In this document: positions 16,187 through 23,037 of the stretch, in pieces
Numbering within the stretch: position 1 is the first letter of the stretch
How the letters are laid out: each line of letters opens with the position of its first letter
NCBI RefSeq assembly: GCF_008929045.1
Contig: NZ_VFAH01000001.1
Coordinates: forward strand, 558,001-622,000
From: Noviherbaspirillum aerium
GTDB taxonomy: Bacteria > Pseudomonadota > Gammaproteobacteria > Burkholderiales > Burkholderiaceae_D
DNA length: 64,000 nt
Direction of reading: 5' to 3'
Notes under the pieces: model-generated
What the model saw: only the letters and a program-made list of their open reading frames with translations
What the model was told of the DNA's origin: nothing
Databases searched by the model: none
Position numbers and translations under genes: made by a program

Positions 16187-16423
16187 ATGTACATGGTGTA
16201 CTGGACGGAAGTCGCCAATGGCGAATCCTGCGCGCAGGGCAAGGATTTTCCCTCGGAAGAGATGGGCAGCGCCCTGAAGTTCATGGAAGAACTGCGCACC
16301 CGGCAAAGAGCGGGCGAAGGCATCTGCTTCGTCACCATGTCGTCGGAGAATCCGGATTCGGTCGGTCATCCCGGCGCGGCCGATCCGTCGCCGGATTACA
16401 ACTGGAAAAAGCGCAGGCGCTGA
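16187..16423 (+). CDS. Small hypothetical protein (78 aa)
   Basis: ATG at 16187 behind GGAGACAGCG. The protein begins MYMVYWTEV, is acidic in the middle, and ends in a basic KKRRR tail. It has no membrane segment. Cys14 and Cys47 are present but no metal motif. Coding bias matches its neighbours and the spacing to the monooxygenase is 20 bases, so it is probably real and co-transcribed. A strong terminator follows at 16498. I do not recognise the family. Confidence 0.65.
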   Translation: MYMVYWTEVANGESCAQGKDFPSEEMGSALKFMEELRTRQRAGEGICFVTMSSENPDSVGHPGAADPSPDYNWKKRRR

Positions 16424-16497
16424 GACGAGACGCGGCCCATTGCGCAATACCCGTGCAATTTGCTCGGGGTTAAGGCGGGCAAGATATGCCAAACTTG

Positions 16498-16538
16498 GAG
16501 CGCCGGGCGGATTCCATGTCCGCCCGGCGCTCTTTTTT
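16498..16538 (+). terminator. Rho-independent terminator
   Basis: Perfect 14-bp stem GAGCGCCGGGCGGA (16498-16511) with TCCGCCCGGCGCTC (16519-16532), seven-base loop, followed by a run of six T. It ends the monooxygenase/78-aa unit and separates it from the antiporter gene. Confidence 0.92.
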
Positions 16539-16621
16539 GCTCGGTCGGATTCGCATCTTGCCTTGGCTTGCTGCCGGGCGTGCAATCCGATCCCTCCGTC
16601 GCTTTTCCGGGAATCTTTGAA

Positions 16622-18355
16622 GTGGAAGTCCATCAGGCCCTGCCTTATCTGCGCGAAACCATCCTGTTCCTTGCCCTGACCGGGGTGCTTATTCCGCTGC
16701 TGCAGCGTTTTCGCATCAACCAGGTGCTGGGCTTTCTTGCCGCCGGCACGCTGGTCGGGCCTTTCGGCCTCGGCCTGTGGACGCAGGACATGCCTGCCCT
16801 GGCCAATTTCACCTTTCCCGACCGCAGCGGCGTTGCCGCGCTGGCGGAATTCGGCGTGCTGTTCCTGATGTTCATGATCGGCCTGGAGTTGTCCGCCGAG
16901 CGCCTCTGGGCGCTGCGCCGCTGGGTATTCGGCGCCGGCACGGCCCAGGTGCTGGTGAGCGCCGCGCTGATCGGGATGCTGGCATGGCTGTTCGGCAATC
17001 CGGTGGAGGTGGCCGTGATTCTCGGCTTCGTGCTGTCGCTGTCCTCCACCGCGGTGGTGATGCAATTGATGAACGAGCAGCGCACGCTCGGCACGCCGCT
17101 GGGCCGCGCCGGCTTTTCCATGCTGATGCTGCAGGATCTGGCGGTGGTGCCGCTTCTGATCCTGATGGGCGTGCTGGCCAAGGGCAGCAGTGAAGGCGTG
17201 GCGACGCTGGCGTTGCTGACGATGCTCAAATCCGTCGGCGCCATCCTGCTGATCTACCTGCTCGGCAGGCGCGTGATCCGGCCGCTGTTCCTGGCTTTCG
17301 CCCGCCAGCGCCAGCCCGACGTGTTCATGGCGCTGACCCTGCTGAGCACGCTCGGCATCGCGGCGCTGACCGAGATGGCGGGACTGTCAATGGCGCTCGG
17401 CGCCTTCCTTGCCGGCCTGCTGCTGGCGGAAACCGAATTCAAGCATGAGGTGGAAGTCACCATCGAGCCGTTCAAGGGCTTGCTGATGGGCCTGTTCTTC
17501 ATGTCGGTGGGGATGGCGATCGATGTCCGGGAAGTGGCGAAGTCGCCCTTCTTGCTGCCGTTGTCGGTGCTCGGCCTGTTTGCCATCAAGACCGCGGTGA
17601 TCGCACTGATTCTGCGCATCGGCGGCTTTGGCTGGGGCAGGGCGCTCGAGGGCGGCACGCTGCTCGGCCAGGGCGGGGAATTCACCTTCATCGTGGTGGG
17701 CCAGGCGATTGCCACGCAACTGATGCCGGAGCCAACCGGGCAGTTCATCATGCTGGTGGTCAGCTTGAGCCTGTTTGCCACGCCGATGGTAGCCAAGGCC
17801 GGCCAGCTGCTGAGGGCCTGGCTGGAACATCATGTGCCGCCGGTGCCCGGCGGCGCGGAAGATGCGCCACAGCCGGCGGCCGGCCGCATCATCATTGCCG
17901 GCTACGGACGCGTCGGGCAACTGGTCGGGCAGATGGCGGCGGCGCAGGATATTCCCTATGTGGCCTTTGAAACCGATGCGCGCGTGGTCAGCAAGCTGCA
18001 TGCGCTCGGCCTGCCGGTATATTTCGGCGATGCCGCCCGCCTGGAGCTGCTGCGCACCGTCAAGGCGGAAGAGGCCGCCGCGATCGTGCTGACAATGGAT
18101 CATCCGGCATCGGCGCTGCATGCGGTCAAGGCGATACGGCGCGAATATGCGCACATTCCGATCTATGCGCGCTCGCGCGACGAAAAGCACGCGGTGGCCT
18201 TGCGGCATGCGGGCGCAACGAAAGTCATTCCCGAAACGCTGGAAGCCGGCCTGCAACTGTCGGCCCTCGTGCTGCAGGGCCTCGGCATGTCCGAGGGCGG
18301 CACGGCCCATGTGATCCAGATGGAGCGCGAACGGCGCATCGAAGAGATCAGCTGA
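16622..18355 (+). CDS. CPA2 cation:proton antiporter with C-terminal TrkA-N domain (KefB/KefC-like)
   Basis: 577 residues from the GTG at 16622 (VEVHQALPYL); the frame continues upstream through the terminator at 16498, so earlier starts are unlikely. About 12-13 membrane segments (residues 10-390), including NQVLGFLAAGTLVGP near the start and the conserved membrane LSLSSTAVVMQL, then a cytosolic Rossmann domain (about 420-540) opening RIIIAGYGRVGQLVG, which binds nucleotide and gates transport. Family members exchange K+ or Na+ for H+; E. coli KefB and KefC are gated by glutathione adducts. No ancillary KefF/KefG gene is adjacent, so glutathione gating is unproven. Confidence 0.9.
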   Translation: MEVHQALPYLRETILFLALTGVLIPLLQRFRINQVLGFLAAGTLVGPFGLGLWTQDMPALANFTFPDRSGVAALAEFGVLFLMFMIGLELSAERLWALRRWVFGAGTAQVLVSAALIGMLAWLFGNPVEVAVILGFVLSLSSTAVVMQLMNEQRTLGTPLGRAGFSMLMLQDLAVVPLLILMGVLAKGSSEGVATLALLTMLKSVGAILLIYLLGRRVIRPLFLAFARQRQPDVFMALTLLSTLGIAALTEMAGLSMALGAFLAGLLLAETEFKHEVEVTIEPFKGLLMGLFFMSVGMAIDVREVAKSPFLLPLSVLGLFAIKTAVIALILRIGGFGWGRALEGGTLLGQGGEFTFIVVGQAIATQLMPEPTGQFIMLVVSLSLFATPMVAKAGQLLRAWLEHHVPPVPGGAEDAPQPAAGRIIIAGYGRVGQLVGQMAAAQDIPYVAFETDARVVSKLHALGLPVYFGDAARLELLRTVKAEEAAAIVLTMDHPASALHAVKAIRREYAHIPIYARSRDEKHAVALRHAGATKVIPETLEAGLQLSALVLQGLGMSEGGTAHVIQMERERRIEEIS

Positions 18356-18379
18356 CGCTGCAGGCACTGCCAGCCGCTG

Positions 18380-19261
18380 CTAGCCGGTCCTCGCCAGCAG
18401 GGCCTGCGCGGTGTCGCGCGCGCTCGGCAGGAAGCGGGCGATCGTGGACAGCAGTTCATCCTCGCCGACCGGCTTGCCGAGATAGGCGTCGCAGCCGGCC
18501 CAGCTGCCGCGGAACTTGTCGAACGCCGATGCCCGGCTGCTGAGCATGACCACCGCCGCATCGCGTGTGGCGCTGCTGGACTTGATGCGCTTGCATACCT
18601 GGTAGCCGTCCATGCCGGGCATCAGGATATCGAGAAAGATGCAGGTGTAGGACTTTGCCTGCGCCATGTCGATGGCCTTCTCGCCGTTTTCCGCATAATC
18701 GACATCGAACTGGAACGGCGTCAGCCTGGAGCGCATGAAGGCGCGCACCGTGGCGCTGTCGTCGACCACCAGCACCGATTCCTGCAGGCGGCGTTCCTCG
18801 AACAGCGGCCGGTGCGGCGCGTGGCGGTCGCAGGCACGGCGCGAAATGCCGCCACGCCATTCGGTACCGCCTGCCGCGCCGTTTGCATTGCAGCGCCGGG
18901 CGCGTTCATTGATGGCCAGGCGCATCTGCAGATCAAGCTGCTCGAATAAACGCATCCAGTGAATCGGCTTGGTTACCAGAGGCCAGGCCAGCGCATCCTG
19001 CTGCCGGCCGATCAGCACCGCCGGCACATGCACGCTCGGCGCGCGCGCGTTCAACTGCCACATCGCCAGCGGATTGTCGGCATTGACCAGGTAGATGTCG
19101 GTGCGCTCCTGCGGCGCGGCGGCTTCGACATAGTGGAAAGGCCTGCGGCCAGTCAGGCGGAAGGTAGAAATCAGCAGGCTTTTTTCGGCATCGCTGAAGC
19201 CGATGGTCTCGAGAACGAAGCGCTGTGCCGCTGAAGAGTCGTGATGAGATGAAGATGCCAT
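18380..19261 (-). CDS. Response regulator with atypical N-terminal domain
   Basis: 293 residues from the ATG at 19261; a TTG at 19282 would add seven. The C-terminal ~120 residues are a complete receiver: VLVVDDSATVRAFM, phospho-acceptor Asp in FLDILMPGMDG, and LGKPV lysine. The first ~130 residues (FVLETIGFSDAEKSLL … ALAWPLVTKPIHWMRLF) resemble a degenerate receiver-like or PatA-type fold without acidic pocket residues (inference). A Cys/Arg-rich linker joins them. There is no DNA-binding or output domain, so it likely works by protein contact, as CheY- or PilG/PilH-like proteins do. Convergent with the antiporter gene, divergent from threonine aldolase. Confidence 0.8.
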   Translation of the reverse strand: MASSSHHDSSAAQRFVLETIGFSDAEKSLLISTFRLTGRRPFHYVEAAAPQERTDIYLVNADNPLAMWQLNARAPSVHVPAVLIGRQQDALAWPLVTKPIHWMRLFEQLDLQMRLAINERARRCNANGAAGGTEWRGGISRRACDRHAPHRPLFEERRLQESVLVVDDSATVRAFMRSRLTPFQFDVDYAENGEKAIDMAQAKSYTCIFLDILMPGMDGYQVCKRIKSSSATRDAAVVMLSSRASAFDKFRGSWAGCDAYLGKPVGEDELLSTIARFLPSARDTAQALLARTG

Positions 19262-19437
19262 TTTGATGGAAGATGACTGCAATTGCCAGAAAGAAAAAGT
19301 ATTTTGCCGCCATGAATTAACTAAATGATAACAGAGGCGATGCGTCCTTTCGCCACTTTCTGTTTCACATTCCTTGTGCCGCAGGATTTTTGCAAAACAC
19401 CGATAATGTCGGTTCGCAAATTTGTAGGAAGCTCACC

Positions 19438-20505
19438 ATGATCGATTTTCGTAGCGACACCGTGACGCAGCCGACTCCGGCAATGAAGCAGGCGATGCTG
19501 GAAGCGCCGCTCGGAGATGATGTATTCGGCGACGATCCGACCATCAACCGCCTGCAGGACATGGCGGCCGACATGCTGGGGTTCGAGGCGGCGCTGTTCG
19601 CGCCCAGCGGCACGCAGACCAACCTGATCGCGCTGATGGCGCACTGCCAGCGCGGCGAGGAAGCCATCGTCGGCCAGCAGTGGCATACCTACCGCTGGGA
19701 GGCGGGTGGCATGGCGGTGCTTGGTTCGATTCAGCCGCAGCCGCTGGAAAACCAGCCGGACGGCACCATCGCCCTGGCCGATATCGAGGCGGCCATCAAG
19801 GTCGACGATCCGCATTTCGCCCGCACCCGGCTGATCGTCATTGAAAACACCCACGGCGGCAAGGTGCTGCCGCCCGCCTACATGCGCGACGTGCAGGCGC
19901 TGGCGGAACGGCACGGACTGCGCACCCATATCGATGGCGCACGGCTGTTCAATGCCGCGGTCGCCAGTGCCGGCGAAGGCGGCGATCCCGTCGTCCAGGC
20001 GCGCCAACTGTGCAAGTCCTACGATTCGCTGTCGCTGTGCCTGTCCAAGGGCCTCGGCGCGCCTGTCGGTTCGCTGCTCCTCGGTTCAAGGGAATTCATC
20101 GCACGGGCAAGGCGGGTGCGCAAGATGCTGGGGGGCGGCATGCGCCAGGCCGGCGTGCTGGCGGCGGCGGGAATTTATGCGCTGGAAAACAACGTCCGGC
20201 GGATGGCCGAGGACCACGCCAACGCGCAACTGCTGGTGCAGGGACTTGGCAAGGCGGTTGACGCGCATCCCAGGCTGGCGGGCAAGGCGAACGTGCATCC
20301 GGCGCAGACCAATATCGTGTTCTTCGACATCGACGCCGACATCGCCGATGCCTTCATCGCCCATCTGGCGGCCAACGATATCCGCGTCACCAGCGGCTAT
20401 TACAAAACCAGGGAAAAAGCCATGAAACGCATTCGCTGGGTCACCCATCTGGATGTCGGACGCAGCGATGTCGAGCGCGCGCTGGATGCGGTAACGCGCT
20501 TCTGA
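19438..20505 (+). CDS. ltaE: Low-specificity L-threonine aldolase
   Basis: 355 residues; ATG at 19438 behind TAGGAAGCTCACC. PLP-dependent fold type I: MIDFRSDTVTQPTPAM start, FAPSGTQTNL phosphate-site region, HIDGARLFNA with Asp166 binding the PLP nitrogen, and SLCLSKGLGAPVGS with Schiff-base Lys204. It cleaves L-threonine and L-allo-threonine to glycine and acetaldehyde. Length and motifs are typical of the beta-proteobacterial enzyme. It is a single-gene unit; a hairpin without T-run lies at 20526-20552. Confidence 0.93.
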   Translation: MIDFRSDTVTQPTPAMKQAMLEAPLGDDVFGDDPTINRLQDMAADMLGFEAALFAPSGTQTNLIALMAHCQRGEEAIVGQQWHTYRWEAGGMAVLGSIQPQPLENQPDGTIALADIEAAIKVDDPHFARTRLIVIENTHGGKVLPPAYMRDVQALAERHGLRTHIDGARLFNAAVASAGEGGDPVVQARQLCKSYDSLSLCLSKGLGAPVGSLLLGSREFIARARRVRKMLGGGMRQAGVLAAAGIYALENNVRRMAEDHANAQLLVQGLGKAVDAHPRLAGKANVHPAQTNIVFFDIDADIADAFIAHLAANDIRVTSGYYKTREKAMKRIRWVTHLDVGRSDVERALDAVTRF

Positions 20506-20803
20506 CTTTCCTCCTCGGCTTCATCTGCCTGGCGGAATTTTTCCGCCGGGCATGACCGTTCTCTTCAAGGATTCTTTCCAAAGAATCTACTCAGGTCTTC
20601 ATCAGACACCGCACTCACCTGCGTTCATTGATAGCTGGCAACAACATTCTGTATTTTCCTTCAACGTTTCATTAACTTCGCTCATTTCCAAGAAAAAATC
20701 TGGAACTGGTGCAATACATGGCAGTCACATGCGCCTGTATGCCGTGCAATTTTGCGTCAGTGAAAACTTGCCGGTTGTTCTTGCTTTCCATAGGAAACAC
20801 ATA
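20506..20803. other. Intergenic region between ltaE and the beta-barrel gene
   Basis: Contains a hairpin at 20526-20552 (TGCCTGGCGGAA with TTCCGCCGGGCA, three-base loop, no T-run), a possible end of the ltaE message. The rest, 20560-20800, is AT-richer than its surroundings and should carry the promoter of the outer membrane protein gene. An open frame runs through it into that gene but lacks coding character before 20804. Confidence 0.5.
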
Positions 20804-21478
20804 GTGAAGAAAACGTTTGCAGCTTTAGGTTTGATCGCAGGATGGATGATGACAAGTACTTCCCATGCCGAAGTCGGTGTGGCGGGCGAAATAGGAACAA
20901 CGGGTATCGGCTTCCATGCCAGCATTCCCGTGCAGCCGAATCTGAATGCCCGCCTCGGGCTTGGATACCTTGGTTATTCCTACAGTGGCAGCACCAGCGA
21001 CATGGACTACAAGCTCAAGCTCAAGGCCAATACCTATGATGCGCTGCTCGACTGGTATCCGAACGCGGACAGTTCCTTTCGGGTGACCACCGGTCTCGCC
21101 TACAACGGCAACAAGATCGATGTCGATGCCCAGCCCAACGCGGCGGGCAGCTATACGATCAATGGCCGCAGCTATAGTGCCGGCAGCGTCGGGCAGGTGA
21201 CCGGCAAGGTCAGCTTCAACAAGATCGCCCCTTATCTTGGCATCGGCTGGGGCCGTCCCTCCAGCAAAGACAAGGGCTGGTCATTCTCCACCGATATCGG
21301 CGTTCTGCTGCAGGGCTCGCCGCGCACGACGCTCAGCAACACCGGCTGTGGCGCGGCATCAGCGGTCTGCACCCAATTCACCAACGATCTTGCGCGCGAA
21401 AACGAACAGTTGCAGGACGAGGTAAAGCGGTTCAAGGCTTACCCGGTGCTGCGTGTCGGCGTCAGCTATAAGTTCTGA
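20804..21478 (+). CDS. Small outer-membrane beta-barrel protein
   Basis: 224 residues from a GTG at 20804, preceded by TAGGAAACACATA; this start gives a clean signal peptide, VKKTFAALGLIAGWMMTSTSHA, cut after AHA-like SHA (about residue 22). The mature part alternates hydrophobic residues in strands (VGVAGEIGTTGIGFHASIP, LNARLGLGYLGYSYSG) and ends VLRVGVSYKF, with the terminal Phe typical of outer membrane barrels. About eight strands are likely, an OmpW/opacity-type barrel. Two Cys near residue 180 could form a loop disulfide. The function is unknown. GC content is lower upstream, suggesting its own regulation. Confidence 0.8.
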   Translation: MKKTFAALGLIAGWMMTSTSHAEVGVAGEIGTTGIGFHASIPVQPNLNARLGLGYLGYSYSGSTSDMDYKLKLKANTYDALLDWYPNADSSFRVTTGLAYNGNKIDVDAQPNAAGSYTINGRSYSAGSVGQVTGKVSFNKIAPYLGIGWGRPSSKDKGWSFSTDIGVLLQGSPRTTLSNTGCGAASAVCTQFTNDLARENEQLQDEVKRFKAYPVLRVGVSYKF

Positions 21479-21512
21479 CATTCATGATATAGAAAAATAC
21501 TATTAAATTTCC

Positions 21513-21554
21513 TTGATAAATCAATTTGTTCTATCAAACGCGAATCATTATCAT
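21513..21554. promoter_or_regulatory. Candidate operator region: TTGATA-N13-TATCAA dyad and Fur-like half site
   Basis: An AT-rich block contains TTGATA (21513-21518) and its complement TATCAA (21532-21537) 13 bases apart. Just downstream GAATCATTATCAT (21542-21554) reads ATGATAATGATTC on the other strand, matching the first nine to ten bases of the Fur consensus. It lies 50 bases before the DUF2061 gene. Only half of a full Fur box is seen, so this is tentative. Confidence 0.35.
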
Positions 21555-21604
21555 CTGCTGCATGAAGTCTGTGAAGTCTGGATTCGCAAGGAAAGGGATA
21601 GAAC

Positions 21605-21847
21605 ATGGTTATTGCCGCTAAAACTGTCAGTCAGATCGCCGTTCACATGGCTGTGGCCTTCATCACCATGTATGTCGTGACCGGCTCCATTGCCTTCGGC
21701 GGACTTGCCGCCCTGCTTGAACCGATCTGCAATGTCATCGTGATGCCTTTCCACGAAAAGTTGTGGGAACGCATCCGCCAGAGAATGGAAGAGCGCAAAC
21801 CGGCCCCGGGCGCTTCCTCCAGTGCAGCCATGCCCGCCGCGATGTAG
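21605..21847 (+). CDS. DUF2061 family membrane protein
   Basis: 80 residues; ATG at 21605 behind AAGGAAAGGG. The pattern TVSQIAVHMAVAFITMYVVTGSIAFGGLAALLEPICNVIVMPFHEKLWERI is characteristic of DUF2061: two membrane helices, a conserved EP.CN in the second and HEK.WE after it. The C-terminus is a Pro/Ala/Ser-rich tail. The function of the family is unknown. It is a single gene with an AT-rich promoter region (see the dyad at 21513). It converges with dps. Confidence 0.88.
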   Translation: MVIAAKTVSQIAVHMAVAFITMYVVTGSIAFGGLAALLEPICNVIVMPFHEKLWERIRQRMEERKPAPGASSSAAMPAAM

Positions 21848-21910
21848 TGCATCAAAAGCGGGCCAGATGCCGCAAGGCAGCCGGCCACATTACCGGATAC
21901 CTCGCCGGCA

Positions 21911-22381
21911 TTAGTTCTCCAATAGCGAGCGCAGCATCCACGCCGTCTTTTCATGGATCTGCATGCGCTGCGTCAGCAAGTCGGCGGTCGGCTCATCCGA
22001 CGCCTGATCCACGGCCTTGAACATCGACCGCGCGGTACGGATGACCGCTTCCTGATCCTGTACCAGCTGGCGGATCATTTCCTGTGCATTGGGCACCCCG
22101 TCCGGCTCCTTGATCGTGGACAGCCGCGAGAAATCGCCGTAGGTGCCTGGCGCGAAACTGCCCAGCGCACGTATCCGTTCCGCGATCACGTCCACCGCGG
22201 CGGCCAGTTCGGTGTACTGGGTTTCAAACATCAGATGCAATGTCTGAAACATGGGGCCCGTCACATTCCAGTGAAAATTGTGCGTCTTCAGATACAGCGT
22301 ATAGGTGTCGGCCAGGAGGCGCGACAAGCCGTCGACGATGCTGCGGCGATCCTGTTCGGAAATTCCGATATCCATTTCCAT
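21911..22381 (-). CDS. dps: Dps family DNA-binding ferritin-like protein
   Basis: 156 residues; ATG at 22381 behind AGGAGAGTGAAGC. Ferroxidase ligands are in the expected spacing: His37, His49, Glu53, Asp64 and Glu68, with the conserved [11 protein letters not shown] before helix two. Dps forms a dodecamer that oxidises Fe(II) with peroxide, stores iron and, where the N-terminus is Lys-rich, coats DNA. Here the N-terminus ([13 protein letters not shown]) is acidic and short, so DNA compaction may be weak (inference). The promoter side carries an unusual octamer repeat and palindrome at 22397-22444. Confidence 0.93.
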   Translation of the reverse strand: MEMDIGISEQDRRSIVDGLSRLLADTYTLYLKTHNFHWNVTGPMFQTLHLMFETQYTELAAAVDVIAERIRALGSFAPGTYGDFSRLSTIKEPDGVPNAQEMIRQLVQDQEAVIRTARSMFKAVDQASDEPTADLLTQRMQIHEKTAWMLRSLLEN

Positions 22382-22396
22382 GCTTCACTCTCCTGT

Positions 22397-22444
22397 CGGG
22401 TTGTGGGTTGTAGGGTTGTAGGGTTGTAGGGTTGCCAACCCTAC
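22397..22444. repeat. GGGTTGTA octamer tandem repeat ending in a palindrome, upstream of dps
   Basis: GGGTTGT followed by three GGGTTGTA units and GGGTTG (22398-22434), then a palindrome GTAGGGTTG-C-CAACCCTAC at 22426-22444 formed by the last unit and its complement. It lies 16-63 bases before the dps start codon, within its probable promoter or 5' leader. Confidence 0.85.
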
Positions 22445-22556
22445 GACCGCTTGCCCTGTCCGGGGTTCGGCCGGGTTCCGCGGCACCGGGGCGGACCGTG
22501 GCAGATTTTTGCGCGGCTGCCGTGGTCTACATGAGGTGGAATCAAGGAGGCCTGCC

Positions 22557-22997
22557 ATGATGAAGGACTATTCAGGCGGTTGCGCATGCGGGGCAGTACG
22601 CTTCAGGTGTGCCGCAGCCCCGCTTGCGATGTACAACTGCCATTGCCGCAGTTGCCAGCTCGCAAGCGGAAGCGCATGGGCGCCATTGCTCGTGGTGGCC
22701 GGACATGCATTGCGGATCGAAGGCAATCCGAAACAGCACCGGCCGCAGAGGTCAAGAGGCAACCATGCAACCCGCGCTTTCTGCCCCGAATGCGGCTCAT
22801 CCCTGTTCGCACTGGCCGACAACAATCCCTCCGTGATGCTGGTGCATGCCGCAGCCCTGGACTCCCCGGATACCTTCAAGCCGGTGGCCGATATCTGGAC
22901 CGTCGACGCACTGCCGTGGGTGCGCATGGATCGGCATATTCCGAAGATGTTCAAGTCGCCGCCGATACTGGAGCCGGAGGACGAAGTCACGTTGTGA
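22557..22997 (+). CDS. GFA family (Mss4-like) zinc protein
   Basis: 146 residues; ATG at 22557 has a near-perfect site AAGGAGG. Zinc ligands of the GFA fold are present: GGCACGAVRFRC near the start, CHCRSCQ near residue 28, and FCPECGSSLF near residue 75. The family was named for a formaldehyde-activating enzyme, but most members have no proven reaction and I would not infer formaldehyde metabolism. It is divergent from dps and convergent with the PBP gene. Confidence 0.88.
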   Translation: MMKDYSGGCACGAVRFRCAAAPLAMYNCHCRSCQLASGSAWAPLLVVAGHALRIEGNPKQHRPQRSRGNHATRAFCPECGSSLFALADNNPSVMLVHAAALDSPDTFKPVADIWTVDALPWVRMDRHIPKMFKSPPILEPEDEVTL

Positions 22998-23037
22998 CCG
23001 CGCCCGACGGGGGGAATCCATTAGCAGGGACGATCGA

